From Bog-532 sp963742865 (GTDB lineage Bacteria; Actinomycetota; Actinomycetes; Streptosporangiales; Streptosporangiaceae): a stretch of DNA of 64,000 bases. The translations under genes were made by a program, and so were the position numbers. Numbering within the stretch: the stretch's first letter is position 1; every line of letters starts with the position of its first letter. Below the pieces are notes generated by a model. The model had not been told where the DNA came from. It ran no database searches and saw only the letters and a list, made by a program, of their open reading frames with translations. Of the stretch, positions 55,358 through 63,073 are shown one piece after another. Location: assembly GCA_963742865.1 (NCBI GenBank), contig CAVUNW010000052.1, positions 129,956-193,955 of the forward strand, written 5' to 3'.

Positions 55358-56073
55358 GTGACGGTGAACGGACCCGAGGGCGGGCTGGACTGGGACGCCA
55401 TTGACTGGCGTGCCACGAACGGAACGTACGGCGGCTGCGGCAGCAGATCTTCAAGGCGGCGCAGGGGCAGGACTGGCCGAAGGTCAGGAACCTGCAGAAA
55501 TTGCTGCTGCGGAGCCGGTCGAACGCGCTGGTCAGCGTGCGGCAGGTGACGCAGCGCAACGCTGGGCGCAAGACCGCCGGGATCGACGGGGAGGTCGCGT
55601 TGACTCCCGAGGCCAGGGCGGAGGTGGCGGTGCGGGTGCACCAGTCGCGTTCGTCGTGGAATCCCCGCGCGGTCAGGCGCGTGTATATCCCGAAGGCATC
55701 AAACCGTGCAAAACTCCGCCCGCTCGGTATTCCCGTGATCATGGACCGCTGTCACCAGCAGCGGGTGCGTCACGCGCTGGAGCCCGAGTGGGAGGCCCGG
55801 TTCGAGCCCAGATCGTATGGGTTCAGGCCGGGCCGGGGCTGCCATGACGCGATCGCGGCGATCTACAACGTGTGCGCGGGCCCGCGGGCCCAGCGGGTGT
55901 GGGCGCTGGATGCCGACTTGGCCGCGGCGTTCGACCGCATCGATCATGATCACCTTCTGGCTTCTCTCGGGTCCTTCCCGGCCAGGGACATGATCCGGGG
56001 CTGGCTGAAGGCCGGGGTGTTCGAGGCGGGCAAGGGGTTCGCGCCGACCGTGGAGGGGACCCCACAGGGCGGT
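55358..56073 (+). pseudogene. ltrA: Group II intron reverse transcriptase/maturase, 5' part
   Basis: GLDWDAIDWRATNGT is the N-terminal LtrA motif. A frameshift near 55430 leads to RRLRQQIFKAAQGQDWPKVR and LQKLLLRSRSNALVSVRQVT. Then AGRKTAGIDGE (RT0), RRVYIPKASNRAKLRPLGIP (RT2) and YGFRPGRGCHDAI (RT2a/3) follow. DADLAAAFDRIDHDHLL (RT3, first catalytic Asp) and GTPQGG (RT4) end the segment. The gene stops at TPQGG where the palindrome and RIT begin; VISP resumes 7 kb away. Confidence 0.88.
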
Positions 56074-56093
56074 TTATGTGCAGCTGCACATAA
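56074..56093. other. 20-bp perfect palindrome, putative RIT excision footprint
   Basis: TTATGTGCAGCTGCACATAA, perfectly self-complementary, directly after the RT GGCGGT codons and six bases before the outer RIT end. It has the same form (TTATGTG-N6-CACATAA) as the sequence at 62726 in ritC and resembles the terminal TTATGTG of the inner RIT. Interpreted as what remains after excision of an element. Confidence 0.7.
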
Positions 56094-56099
56094 TGCCCC

Positions 56100-56182
56100 T
56101 TATGAACAGTGCTGGGTTATGCGCAGCGCTGGCCTGCTGGCCCTGGTGGTGGCCGGTTCGGCGGGTGGGCGCTGCGCATAAC
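56100..56182 (+). repeat. Outer RIT left end
   Basis: TTATGAACAGTG tip, then GTTATGCGCAGCGC (56116-56129) paired with GCGCTGCGCATAAC (56169-56182) across a ~39-base loop. The tip and first stem arm match the right end exactly; the loop does not. Confidence 0.85.
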
Positions 56183-56246
56183 TCCGAGGATTCCGATCAT
56201 GCAGCCCGGCAGGGTGCCGGGCCACGCGTGATCGGAGGTCGGCCGG

Positions 56247-57476
56247 ATGGTCGCTTTGCCTGCGCTGGTGTCTGGCCTGGACGCGGAACTGGTGCGCCTG
56301 GGCTACAAAGACTCGACGATGGTGTGGTACCGGGGCTGCTGGCGCCGCCTGCAGAAGTACTTCGCTGCCCGCGGCGCCGGAGAGTTCTCGCTGGATGTGG
56401 CGATGGCGTGGGTCGAGGATGCGTGCGGCTTTTTCGGCAAGGAGCAGGCCGGCACCCTGAAGCCGAATGACATCTACATGTTCAGGGTCGCCGCGATGCT
56501 CGGCGAGTACGCGGCGCACGGGGCGGTGCTGCGCCGCTATAACCGGTCGGTCAGCAAGCTGGACGGGCCCGGCGCCGAGGCGGTTGCCCGGTTCCAGGCG
56601 CACCTGCGCGCGGCTGGGCGCTCAGCGTCGACGGTGCGGACCTACGGGACGCTGGCCGGGGAGTTCGTCGCGTTCACCGGCACGCGCGGCGGGCTGGCCT
56701 GCTGTGACGCCAACATGATCGGGGCGTTCGTCGCGACGCTGGCCGGCTACCAGTTCAAGACGGTCGAGCAGAAGCTGTGCGCGGTGCGGTCATTCCTGCG
56801 GTTCGCCTCGGCTGACGGCCTGGTCGATGGCGCCTGCCTGGAGGCGGTCCCGGCGGCACGCTCGGCCAGGCAGGCCAGGATCCCGTCGGTATGGGATCCT
56901 GGCGAGGTCACCAGGATCCTCGACGCGATCGACCGGGACAACCCGTGCGGGAAGCGGGACTACGCGATCATCCTGCTGATCGCCAGGCTCGGGCTGCGCG
57001 GCGTTGACATCCGGCGGCTGGAGTTCGCCGACTTCGACTGGGCCGGCAACCGGTTGTTCGTGGTGCAGGCCAAGACCGGTGACCGGGTGCAGCTCCCGCT
57101 GCTGAAAGAGGTCGGCTGGGCGGTGATCGACTACATCCGCCATGGCCGGCCGGACAGTGACTGCCCCCAGGTGTTCCTGCGGCACCTGGCCCCGATCGGG
57201 CCGTTCTCCGACCAGGAGCATCTGCATGGAATCCTGGTCAAGCACGCCCGGGTTGCGCACGTCCCGGTGAGCGAGAAACGCCGTCATGGCATGCACTCGC
57301 TGCGTCATACGCTGGCGACCAGGCTGATGGAAGGCGGCACGCCGGTTGAGCAGATCGCTGACATCCTCGGTCATCAGTCTGTCCAGTCGACCGGCGTTTA
57401 CCTGAAATCCTCGCTCGGCCTGCTGTCGAAGTGTGCGCTGGACCCGGACGCGCCGACGCCGGAGGTGTCACGGTGA
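56247..57476 (+). CDS. ritA: Tyrosine recombinase RitA of the outer RIT
   Basis: 409 residues from ATG with GGAGG upstream. N-terminal SAM-like core-binding region ~1-200 (STVRTYGTLAGEFVAFTGTR). Catalytic domain ~205-390 contains Arg in ARLGLRGVDIRRLE, the Lys-bearing beta strand VVQAKTGDRVQLPLL, HGMHSLRHTLATRLMEGG (HxxR), ILGHQSVQSTGVYLK (His and nucleophile Tyr). All residues are present, so potentially active. Its TGA overlaps the GTG of ritB (GTGA), the tight coupling typical of RIT operons. Confidence 0.9.
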   Translation: MVALPALVSGLDAELVRLGYKDSTMVWYRGCWRRLQKYFAARGAGEFSLDVAMAWVEDACGFFGKEQAGTLKPNDIYMFRVAAMLGEYAAHGAVLRRYNRSVSKLDGPGAEAVARFQAHLRAAGRSASTVRTYGTLAGEFVAFTGTRGGLACCDANMIGAFVATLAGYQFKTVEQKLCAVRSFLRFASADGLVDGACLEAVPAARSARQARIPSVWDPGEVTRILDAIDRDNPCGKRDYAIILLIARLGLRGVDIRRLEFADFDWAGNRLFVVQAKTGDRVQLPLLKEVGWAVIDYIRHGRPDSDCPQVFLRHLAPIGPFSDQEHLHGILVKHARVAHVPVSEKRRHGMHSLRHTLATRLMEGGTPVEQIADILGHQSVQSTGVYLKSSLGLLSKCALDPDAPTPEVSR

Positions 57477-58230
57477 GCCCCGCCGTCACGATGGCCGGCG
57501 CGATCACGGCCCTGGTTACCGAGAAACGCGCTACGGGTTATAAGTATGACGCCGAGGAGCGGGTGCTGGCCCGGTTCGCCGCGTTCTGCGCCAGCCAGTT
57601 CCCCGGGCTGGAGGCGCCTGACCGGGCCTCGGTCGAGGCCTGGATCGCGGCGGCACGGCAGCGCGGGGTCAAGCCGGCGACCCTGCACGGCCTGGCCGCG
57701 CCGGTGCGGGAACTGGCCCGCTGGCTAGGCCGGCGGGGCGTGCCGGCCTACGTCCTGCCCGGCGGGGCGCTGCCCAGGCCCGCTCGTTACCTCCCGCACA
57801 TTTACACCGATCAGGAGCTGGCGGCCCTGTTCGCCCAGACTGACCGCTGCCACTACGACTACCAGGTCCCGTTCCGGCACCTGGTCATGCCGGTGCTGTT
57901 CCGCACGATCTACGCCTGCGGCCTGCGTGCCTCCGAAGCCCGGCTGCTGCGCTTCGGCGACGTCGATGTCGAGACCGGCGTGCTGACAATCCGTGATGGC
58001 AAGGGCGGCAAAGACCGGCAGGTGCCGGTCAGCGCGCCGCTGCGCGAACGGCTCGCCCGCTATCACGCCCAGATCGCCGGGCGCACCGGCGGGGACTGGT
58101 TCTTCCCCGGCAGGAAAGGACTCCCGCTGACGCTCATGAACGTCAACAGGAACTTCCGCCGGTTCTTGTGGCAGGCCCGCATTCCCCACTGCGGGCGGGG
58201 CCACGGCCCCCGAGTCCACGATCTGCGCCA
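57473..58230 (+). pseudogene. ritB: Tyrosine recombinase RitB of the outer RIT, N-terminal two-thirds
   Basis: GTG overlapping the ritA stop. AITALVTEKRATGYKYDAEE starts the core-binding domain. FRTIYACGLRASEARLLRFG holds the catalytic Arg and VLTIRDGKGGKDRQVPVS the Lys. HGPRVHDLRH is the HxxR box, and there the sequence passes into the inner RIT end, adding a spurious tail YVEGRVMWPA. The missing C-terminus is found inverted at 62497-62725. Confidence 0.88.
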
Positions 58231-58313
58231 TTATGTGGAGGGCCGTGTTATGTGGCCGGCAGCAGCATCTCCGCTGGTAGCAGAGCCGCGCGTGCTGGTT
58301 CCGGCCACATAAC
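58231..58313 (+). repeat. Inner RIT left end
   Basis: TTATGTGGAGGGCCGTG tip, then GTTATGTGGCCGG paired with CCGGCCACATAAC across a ~40-base loop, a large terminal stem-loop. The right end at 61642-61724 is its reverse complement with a single T/G difference. Confidence 0.92.
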
Positions 58314-58364
58314 GCGGCGAAGAATCGCCTTGTCTGTTCACCACGATCAGAAAGGCCGATTCGC

Positions 58365-59634
58365 ATGGAGACAGCAAGCGTCCGCGAGGTATCAGCTCGG
58401 GTGATCGCTGCGTTGAGCGCGGCAGGCAGATCGCGTACTACGATCAAGCGCCACGAGGCGGAGCTGAACGCGTTCGCCAGGTTCCTGCAGGCCCGCGGCC
58501 AGGACCTCCCGACCGAGGCGGACTGCCTCGATTTCGTGGCCGAGCGGTCGGGGTGCAGGCTGGCGGGCCTGCGTGAGCCTGCGAGTTCCCGGGAGGCCCA
58601 GCTCGCACGCCGGCCCCTGGTGTTGCTGATGGAATGCCTGGACGGTGGCATGCCGCGGGTGGGCCAGGCCACCGCGCCGCTGGTCGACCGGTGCCCGCCA
58701 CGTTTCCGTCCGGCGAGGGACGAATATCTGGCTGCGTGCCGGGCGGCGCCGCAACGCCGAAGCCAGCGTCGTAACCAAGCAGCGCGCCGCGGATGCGTTC
58801 CTGGCCTACCTGGAGGAGGTCGGCCGGGAATACCTCGGCCAGGCGCAGGCCCGGGACCTGGCCGGATTCTGGGCCCGGCGCCAGAACCGGGGCTATGCGC
58901 CGAAGACCAACGGCTCGCTGCGCTCGTGCCTGGCCGATTTCCTGCGCCACCTGCACCAGACCGGTCAGATCCGGGAAGACCTGGCCAGCCAGCTCCGCCC
59001 CAGCGCTATCCCCGGCGCGGCCAGACGGCACCCTATCCGTGGACGGCTGCGGAGGTCCGCCTGGTCCTGGACCAGATCGACCGGCAGTCGGCGATCGGCA
59101 AACGCGACTACGCGATGATCGTACTGACCGCCAGGCTCGGCTTGCGGGTCGGAGACCTGCGCCGCCTGGAACTGGGATGGTTCGACTGGCGGGCCAAGAC
59201 CCTGGCGCTGACGCAGCACAAGACCGGCCTGCCGCTGAGGCTGCCGGTGCCGGGCGACGTCGGATGGGCGGTGATCGATTACATCCGCCACGGCCGGCCC
59301 GAAGCCGGATGTGCGCAGGTGTTCCTCAAGCACCGCTACCCGTTCACGGCGTTCGGCTCGTCGTCGTCGGCGGGCTGCCGGCTCCGGTATTACGCGCGGC
59401 GTGCCGGGATCATGTTCCCGGCGCGGCGGTACCACGGCCTGCACTCGCTGCGCGGCGCCCTGGCGGTCGCGATGCTCCAGGCCGACACGCCCCCGCCGGT
59501 GGTCACGGCGGTCCTGGGTCACGCGGCTGCCACGACAACCGCCGCGCACTACCTCGGCTCGAATCGAGCACCTGCGCCGCTGCGCCCTGGACGTCGAAGA
59601 CGTCCTCGACTCAGGGCAAGGAGCACGTTCGTGA
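58365..59634 (+). pseudogene. ritA: Tyrosine recombinase RitA of the inner RIT, frameshifted
   Basis: METASVREVSARVIAALSAA begins it. A shift near 58720 leads to VVTKQRAADAFLAYLEEVGR and another near 59030 returns to WTAAEVRLVLDQIDRQSAIG. The catalytic region has ARLGLRVGDLRRLELG (Arg), LALTQHKTGLPLRLPV, YHGLHSLRGALAVAMLQ (HxxR, with Gly replacing the usual following His) and VLGHAAATTTAAHYLG (His, Tyr). A last shift gives LRRCALDVEDVLDSGQGARS and stop. Confidence 0.82.
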
Positions 59635-60595
59635 GCGCCGCGACGCTGCCCGGCCTGATCGGCACGCTGGTCGCCGCACGCCACGCCGGCGGGTACCGGT
59701 ACGACTTCCCCGAACGGGTGCTGCGCCAGTTCGCCGGGCACTGCCGCCGGGAAGGATACGCCGACGGCTCGATCGTCAAGGAAGCCGTCGAGGAATTCCT
59801 TTACGGCCGCCACCTCAAAGCCTCCACCATCCGCCGCGAGGAAATCGTCCTGCGCGACCTGGCCGAACACGCCCGCCAGTTCGGCTGGCAGGCGTGGGCG
59901 CCGCCGGCGCTGACAGCGGTAACAAACCGCACCGGCCACCGCCATATGTGTTCAGCGACAAGGAGATCCGCCGCCTCTTCCGCGTCATCGACACCCAGCC
60001 GCTGTCAGAGAACTCGAACCGGGCGCTGGTCGACCCGGTGCTGTTCCGGGTGTTCTACGGCGCCGGGCTGCGGCTGTCCGAAGCACTCGGCCTGGAACTG
60101 CGCGACGTCGACCCGGCCCGCGCGACTATCGAGGTACGCAACGGCAAAAACCATGAGAACCGCCTCCTGCCCGTCACCAGGCGCCTGGCCGCCACCGTGG
60201 AAAGCTATATCGCCGCCGCCCACCCCTGCCCCGAACCCGCCACAAGCTGTTCCACACCGGCAACCCTGCCAGGCCGGCGGACAAGTCCACGATTTACAAC
60301 AGGTTCCGGCGTTACCTCGCCGACGCCGGCATCCCCCATTTCCCGGGAGGCCCGCACATCCATTCGCTGCGGCACGGCTTCGCCGTGGCGAACCTGCGCC
60401 GCTGGGCAGCCGCGGCGCGGACCTGGTGGTCATGCTGCCTTACCTGTCGGCTTACATGGGCCACGCTGACCTGCGCGGAACCCAGTACTACCTTCAGCTG
60501 ACCGCCGACGCGCACCCCGAGGTCGCCGCCATGGTCACGCCAGGTTCGGCTATGTCATCCCCGGCCCGGCCGACCCGCCGCGGACCCGGCAGTGA
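59631..60595 (+). pseudogene. ritB: Tyrosine recombinase RitB of the inner RIT, frameshifted
   Basis: GTG overlaps the ritA stop. AATLPGLIGTLVAARHAGGY opens it. After a shift near 59930, YVFSDKEIRRLFRVIDTQPL and VFYGAGLRLSEALGLELRDV (Arg) follow. More shifts separate HSLRHGFAVANLRRW (HxxR) and LSAYMGHADLRGTQYYLQLT (His, Tyr). The tail RFGYVIPGPADPPRTRQ ends in the TGA that overlaps ritC. At least three indels. Confidence 0.82.
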
Positions 60596-61632
60596 GCCGT
60601 CCCGGCGCCGGCGGAGACCTGGCCGGCCGGTGGCTGTCGAAATTCCTCACCAGCCACCTGGCCGCCGAGAGGGACCTGTCGCCGCAGACCATCGCGTCCT
60701 ACCGCGACGCGATCAGGCTGCTGCTCACCTGGTTCCGCGACGTGCAGGGAACCCCGCCCGAAAGGCTCCGCCTCGCCGACATCGACCGGGCGCGGGTGCT
60801 GGCGTTCCTGGACTGGCTGCAAGCTGAGCGCGGCAACTCGGCATCAACCCGAAACCAGCGCCTGGCCGCCATCAAGTCGTTCATCCGCTACACCGCCATC
60901 GAGCGGCCAGAGTTCCTCGGCCAGGCCACCGAGATCATCGTCATCAAGCAGAAGAAAATCCCCTCCGGCGACATGGTCCACCTGTCCGGCGACGAAGTCA
61001 AAGCCCTCCTGGCCGAACCAGACCCAGCCACCCGGCGCGGTCTGCGCAACATGGTCTTGCTGTCCACGCTCTACGACACCGCCGCCCGCGTCCAGGAGAT
61101 CTGCGACCTGAACACCGCCGACGTCCGCGTCGCCCGCCCGATGGTGGTGACGTTGCACGGCAAAGGATCCAAGACCAGGCGGGTCCCGCTGATGGACCCC
61201 ACAGGCCGCCTGATCCAGGACTACCTCAGCCGCCGCGCGCCCCACCCCGGCGTCGGCAAAGACGCCGACCCGCTGTTCAACGGGTCCCAGCACAGCCGCT
61301 TAACCCGCTGGGGCATCACCAAGATCCTCGCCAGGCACGTCCAGTCCCTGCGCCGGCGCGACCCCGGCTACGCGGCCGGGGTGAACGTCACCCCACACGT
61401 CATCCGACGGACCCGGGCGATGCACCTGCTCCAGGCCGGAGTCAACCTGATCTACATACGCGACCTGCTCGGTCACGCCGACGTGTCCACCACCGAGATC
61501 TACGCCCGAGCCGACGCCGAAGCCAAACGCAAAGCCATCGAAGGCGCCTACCAGTCGCTCACCCCCGAGCCCCTGCCCGACTGGACAGCAGACCAAGATC
61601 TCCTCGCATGGCTCGACCGCTTCTGCGAGTAA
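60592..61632 (+). CDS. ritC: Tyrosine recombinase RitC of the inner RIT (intact)
   Basis: 346 residues from GTG in a GTGA overlap. Core-binding domain FLTSHLAAERDLSPQTIASY and ERGNSASTRNQRLAAIKSFI. Catalytic Arg is in LYDTAARVQEICDLNTADV, Lys in VTLHGKGSKTRRVPLM, HxxR in VTPHVIRRTRAMHLLQAG, His in IRDLLGHADVSTTEIYARAD with the nucleophile Tyr. The only complete recombinase of the inner element, though RITs are thought to need all three. Confidence 0.92.
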   Translation: MSRPGAGGDLAGRWLSKFLTSHLAAERDLSPQTIASYRDAIRLLLTWFRDVQGTPPERLRLADIDRARVLAFLDWLQAERGNSASTRNQRLAAIKSFIRYTAIERPEFLGQATEIIVIKQKKIPSGDMVHLSGDEVKALLAEPDPATRRGLRNMVLLSTLYDTAARVQEICDLNTADVRVARPMVVTLHGKGSKTRRVPLMDPTGRLIQDYLSRRAPHPGVGKDADPLFNGSQHSRLTRWGITKILARHVQSLRRRDPGYAAGVNVTPHVIRRTRAMHLLQAGVNLIYIRDLLGHADVSTTEIYARADAEAKRKAIEGAYQSLTPEPLPDWTADQDLLAWLDRFCE

Positions 61633-61641
61633 CACCATCGG

Positions 61642-61724
61642 GTTATGTGGCCGGAACCAGCACGCGCGGCTCTGCTACCAGCGGAGATGCTGCTGCCGGC
61701 CACATAACCCGGCCCTCCACATAA
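61642..61724 (-). repeat. Inner RIT right end
   Basis: Reverse complement of the left end with one mismatch (GGGCCGGG versus GGGCCGTG). It adjoins TGGCGTAGCACATG, which is ritC of the outer element read on the minus strand at its HVLRH codons. Confidence 0.92.
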
Positions 61725-62507
61725 TGGCGTAGCACATGCGGGCTGGAGCACGCCGGCCAGTGCCGGGTCGCCGCCTGGGCCTGGTACTTGCCGATGATCC
61801 AGGCGATCCCGCCGCGGCTTAGCTTGTTCCCGTGCTGGTTGACGAACAGCGGGTGGTCGTCGTGGCCGGGCCGGTTGAGGCCATGCTCGGCCAGGTAGGC
61901 GCTCAGCAGCGCGGCGGTGTTGCCGCCGAGCGGGACGTGGCGGATCTTGCGGCCTTTGCCGGCCAGCACGGCCAGCGGCGGGGGCTGCACGCGGATGTCG
62001 CCCACGGTGAGCCCGGCGAGTTCGGAAGCCCGGGCGGCGCTGTCGTAGAGGGTGGCCAGCAGGGTCGCGTCACGGCGGCCCCGCCGGGTGGACCGGTCGG
62101 GCGCGGCGAGCAGACGGCGGGCCTGCTCGACCGTGAGGTGGTTCACGCCCGGCTGGGCTGTTTTCTTGGCCGGGACGGCGAGGATGTCCTGGCAGCCGGC
62201 CATCCGGGCAGGGTCTTGCGACTGCAGCCAGCGGAAGAACGAGCTGAGCCCGGCCAGCCGCTGGTTGCGGGTTGAGATGCTGTTGTGCCGTTCGGTCCCC
62301 AGCCAGTTCAAGAACCCGGTGATGGCGGCGGCGTCGATGTGATCGAGGGTCAGCCTGTCCGGCGGGATGGATCTGACGTCGCCGAAGAAGGCGATCAGCA
62401 GCTTGAAGGTGTCCGGTAGGACGCGATCGTATTCGGTGAGCATCCGCCAGCCCGGCCAGATGCGATGTGAGGAAGCGCTGCAGGCAGACCGCGAAGTCAG
62501 TCGCCAT
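61725..62507 (-). pseudogene. ritC: RitC of the outer RIT, N-terminal part, inverted
   Basis: Minus-strand MATDFAVCLQRFLTSHLAG. After a shift near 62450, TEYDRVLPDTFKLLIAFFGD, SISTRNQRLAGLSSFFRWLQ and LYDSAARASELAGLTVGD (catalytic Arg) follow. AVLAGKGRKIRHVPLG carries the Lys. It ends at SSPHVLRH, exactly the inner RIT boundary. The rest of this gene is on the plus strand at 62746. Confidence 0.85.
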
Positions 62508-62725
62508 CGCACTGCCCTGCCTTGAGGGGCGGGACGACGTCCCCGAAGGCACGCTGGACCCGGGCGATGATGTGCGGGTAGGACTCGGCGGTCAGCCTCA
62601 GGTAGTAGTCGGTGTCGGCGATCGAGGCGTGACCCATGTAGGCCTGCAGGACCGGCAGCAGCGCGCCGGCGTGCTCGCCGCGGGCGAACCACGACCGCAG
62701 ATTATTCACCGCCATCGTGTGGCGG
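62497..62725 (-). pseudogene. ritB: RitB of the outer RIT, C-terminal part, inverted
   Basis: Minus strand reads RHTMAVNNLRSWFARGEHAG then ALLPVLQAYMGHASIADTDY and YLRLTAESYPHIIARVQRAF. It holds the second catalytic His and the Tyr of a RitB. Its first codons (CGCCAC, R-H) continue the DLRH at 58230 when the segment is flipped. Overlaps the start of the inverted ritC by 11 bases, as in an undisturbed RIT operon. Confidence 0.85.
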
Positions 62726-62745
62726 TTATGTGAAACTCCACATAA
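62726..62745. other. 20-bp footprint TTATGTG-AAACTC-CACATAA in ritC
   Basis: Seven-base inverted arms with a six-base centre. When the neighbouring kilobase is flipped it lies in ritC with ACGCCA on both sides, a target duplication, and adds 26 bases that shift the ritC frame. One half (CTCCACATAA) equals the inner RIT tip. Interpreted as an excision scar. Confidence 0.75.
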
Positions 62746-62971
62746 ACGCCATTCCCGGGCTATGCATCTCTACGATGCAGGCGTGCCGTTGCCCTACATC
62801 CGCGACCTTCTCGGGCATGCCCAGCTGGCCACCACCGACATCTACGCTCGCGCCTCCACCGAGGCCAAGCGCAAGGCCCTCGAAGCCGCCTACACCAACG
62901 TCGTCGTCACCGACGACCTGCCCGAATGGAACCAGGACGCCGGACTGCTCAACTGGCTCGCCAGCCTGTGA
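62746..62971 (+). pseudogene. ritC: RitC of the outer RIT, C-terminal part
   Basis: CGCCATTCCCGG codes RHSRAMHLYDAGVPLPYI then RDLLGHAQLATTDIYARAST, including the second catalytic His and nucleophile Tyr. It ends EWNQDAGLLNWLASL. It closely parallels the C-terminus of the inner RitC (RDLLGHADVSTTEIYARAD), which confirms its identity. Completed by the inverted N-terminal piece at 61725-62507. Confidence 0.87.
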
Positions 62972-62990
62972 GCCACCGCATCAACGCACG

Positions 62991-63073
62991 GTTATGCGCA
63001 GCGCTCGAACGCCAGCGTCGCTGCCACCAGGGCCAGCAGGCCAGCGCTGCGCATAACCCAGCACTGTTCATAA
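62991..63073 (-). repeat. Outer RIT right end
   Basis: GTTATGCGCAGCGC...GCGCTGCGCATAAC stem followed by CCAGCACTGTTCATAA tip. The outer 50 bases are the exact reverse complement of the left end; the loop differs. It adjoins GGGGGTGTGATTTCACC of the intron ORF. Confidence 0.88.

Larger units (their letters stand above)
58231..61724 (+). mobile_element. Inner RIT element inserted in ritB
   Basis: 3494 bases bounded by 83-bp inverted ends that differ at one position. Contains ritA, ritB (both frameshifted) and an intact ritC in GTGA-overlapping order. Left flank is CTGCGCCA (ritB LRH codons). The matching CGCCA flank now lies at 62725 because the neighbouring kilobase is inverted. The family is distinct from the outer RIT in sequence, but gene order and end architecture are the same. 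Confidence 0.88.
56100..63073 (+). mobile_element. Outer RIT (recombinase-in-trio) element, disrupted by the inner RIT and an inversion
   Basis: Bounded by inverted ends that are identical over the first 50 bases (TTATGAACAGTGCTGGGTTA onward). It carries ritA intact and ritB and ritC each in two pieces. Subtracting the inner element leaves about 3.5 kb, the size of the inner RIT. Flanks read GGCGGT on the left (before the footprint) and GGGGGT on the right, a probable target duplication with one mismatch. Three consecutive overlapping tyrosine recombinase genes define this element class. Confidence 0.85.

Noticed and set aside
56247..62971. Reading the recombinase block as a prophage or ICE integration module
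   Set aside because: Recombinases come in overlapping trios with terminal inverted repeats and no phage or conjugation genes, which fits RIT elements.
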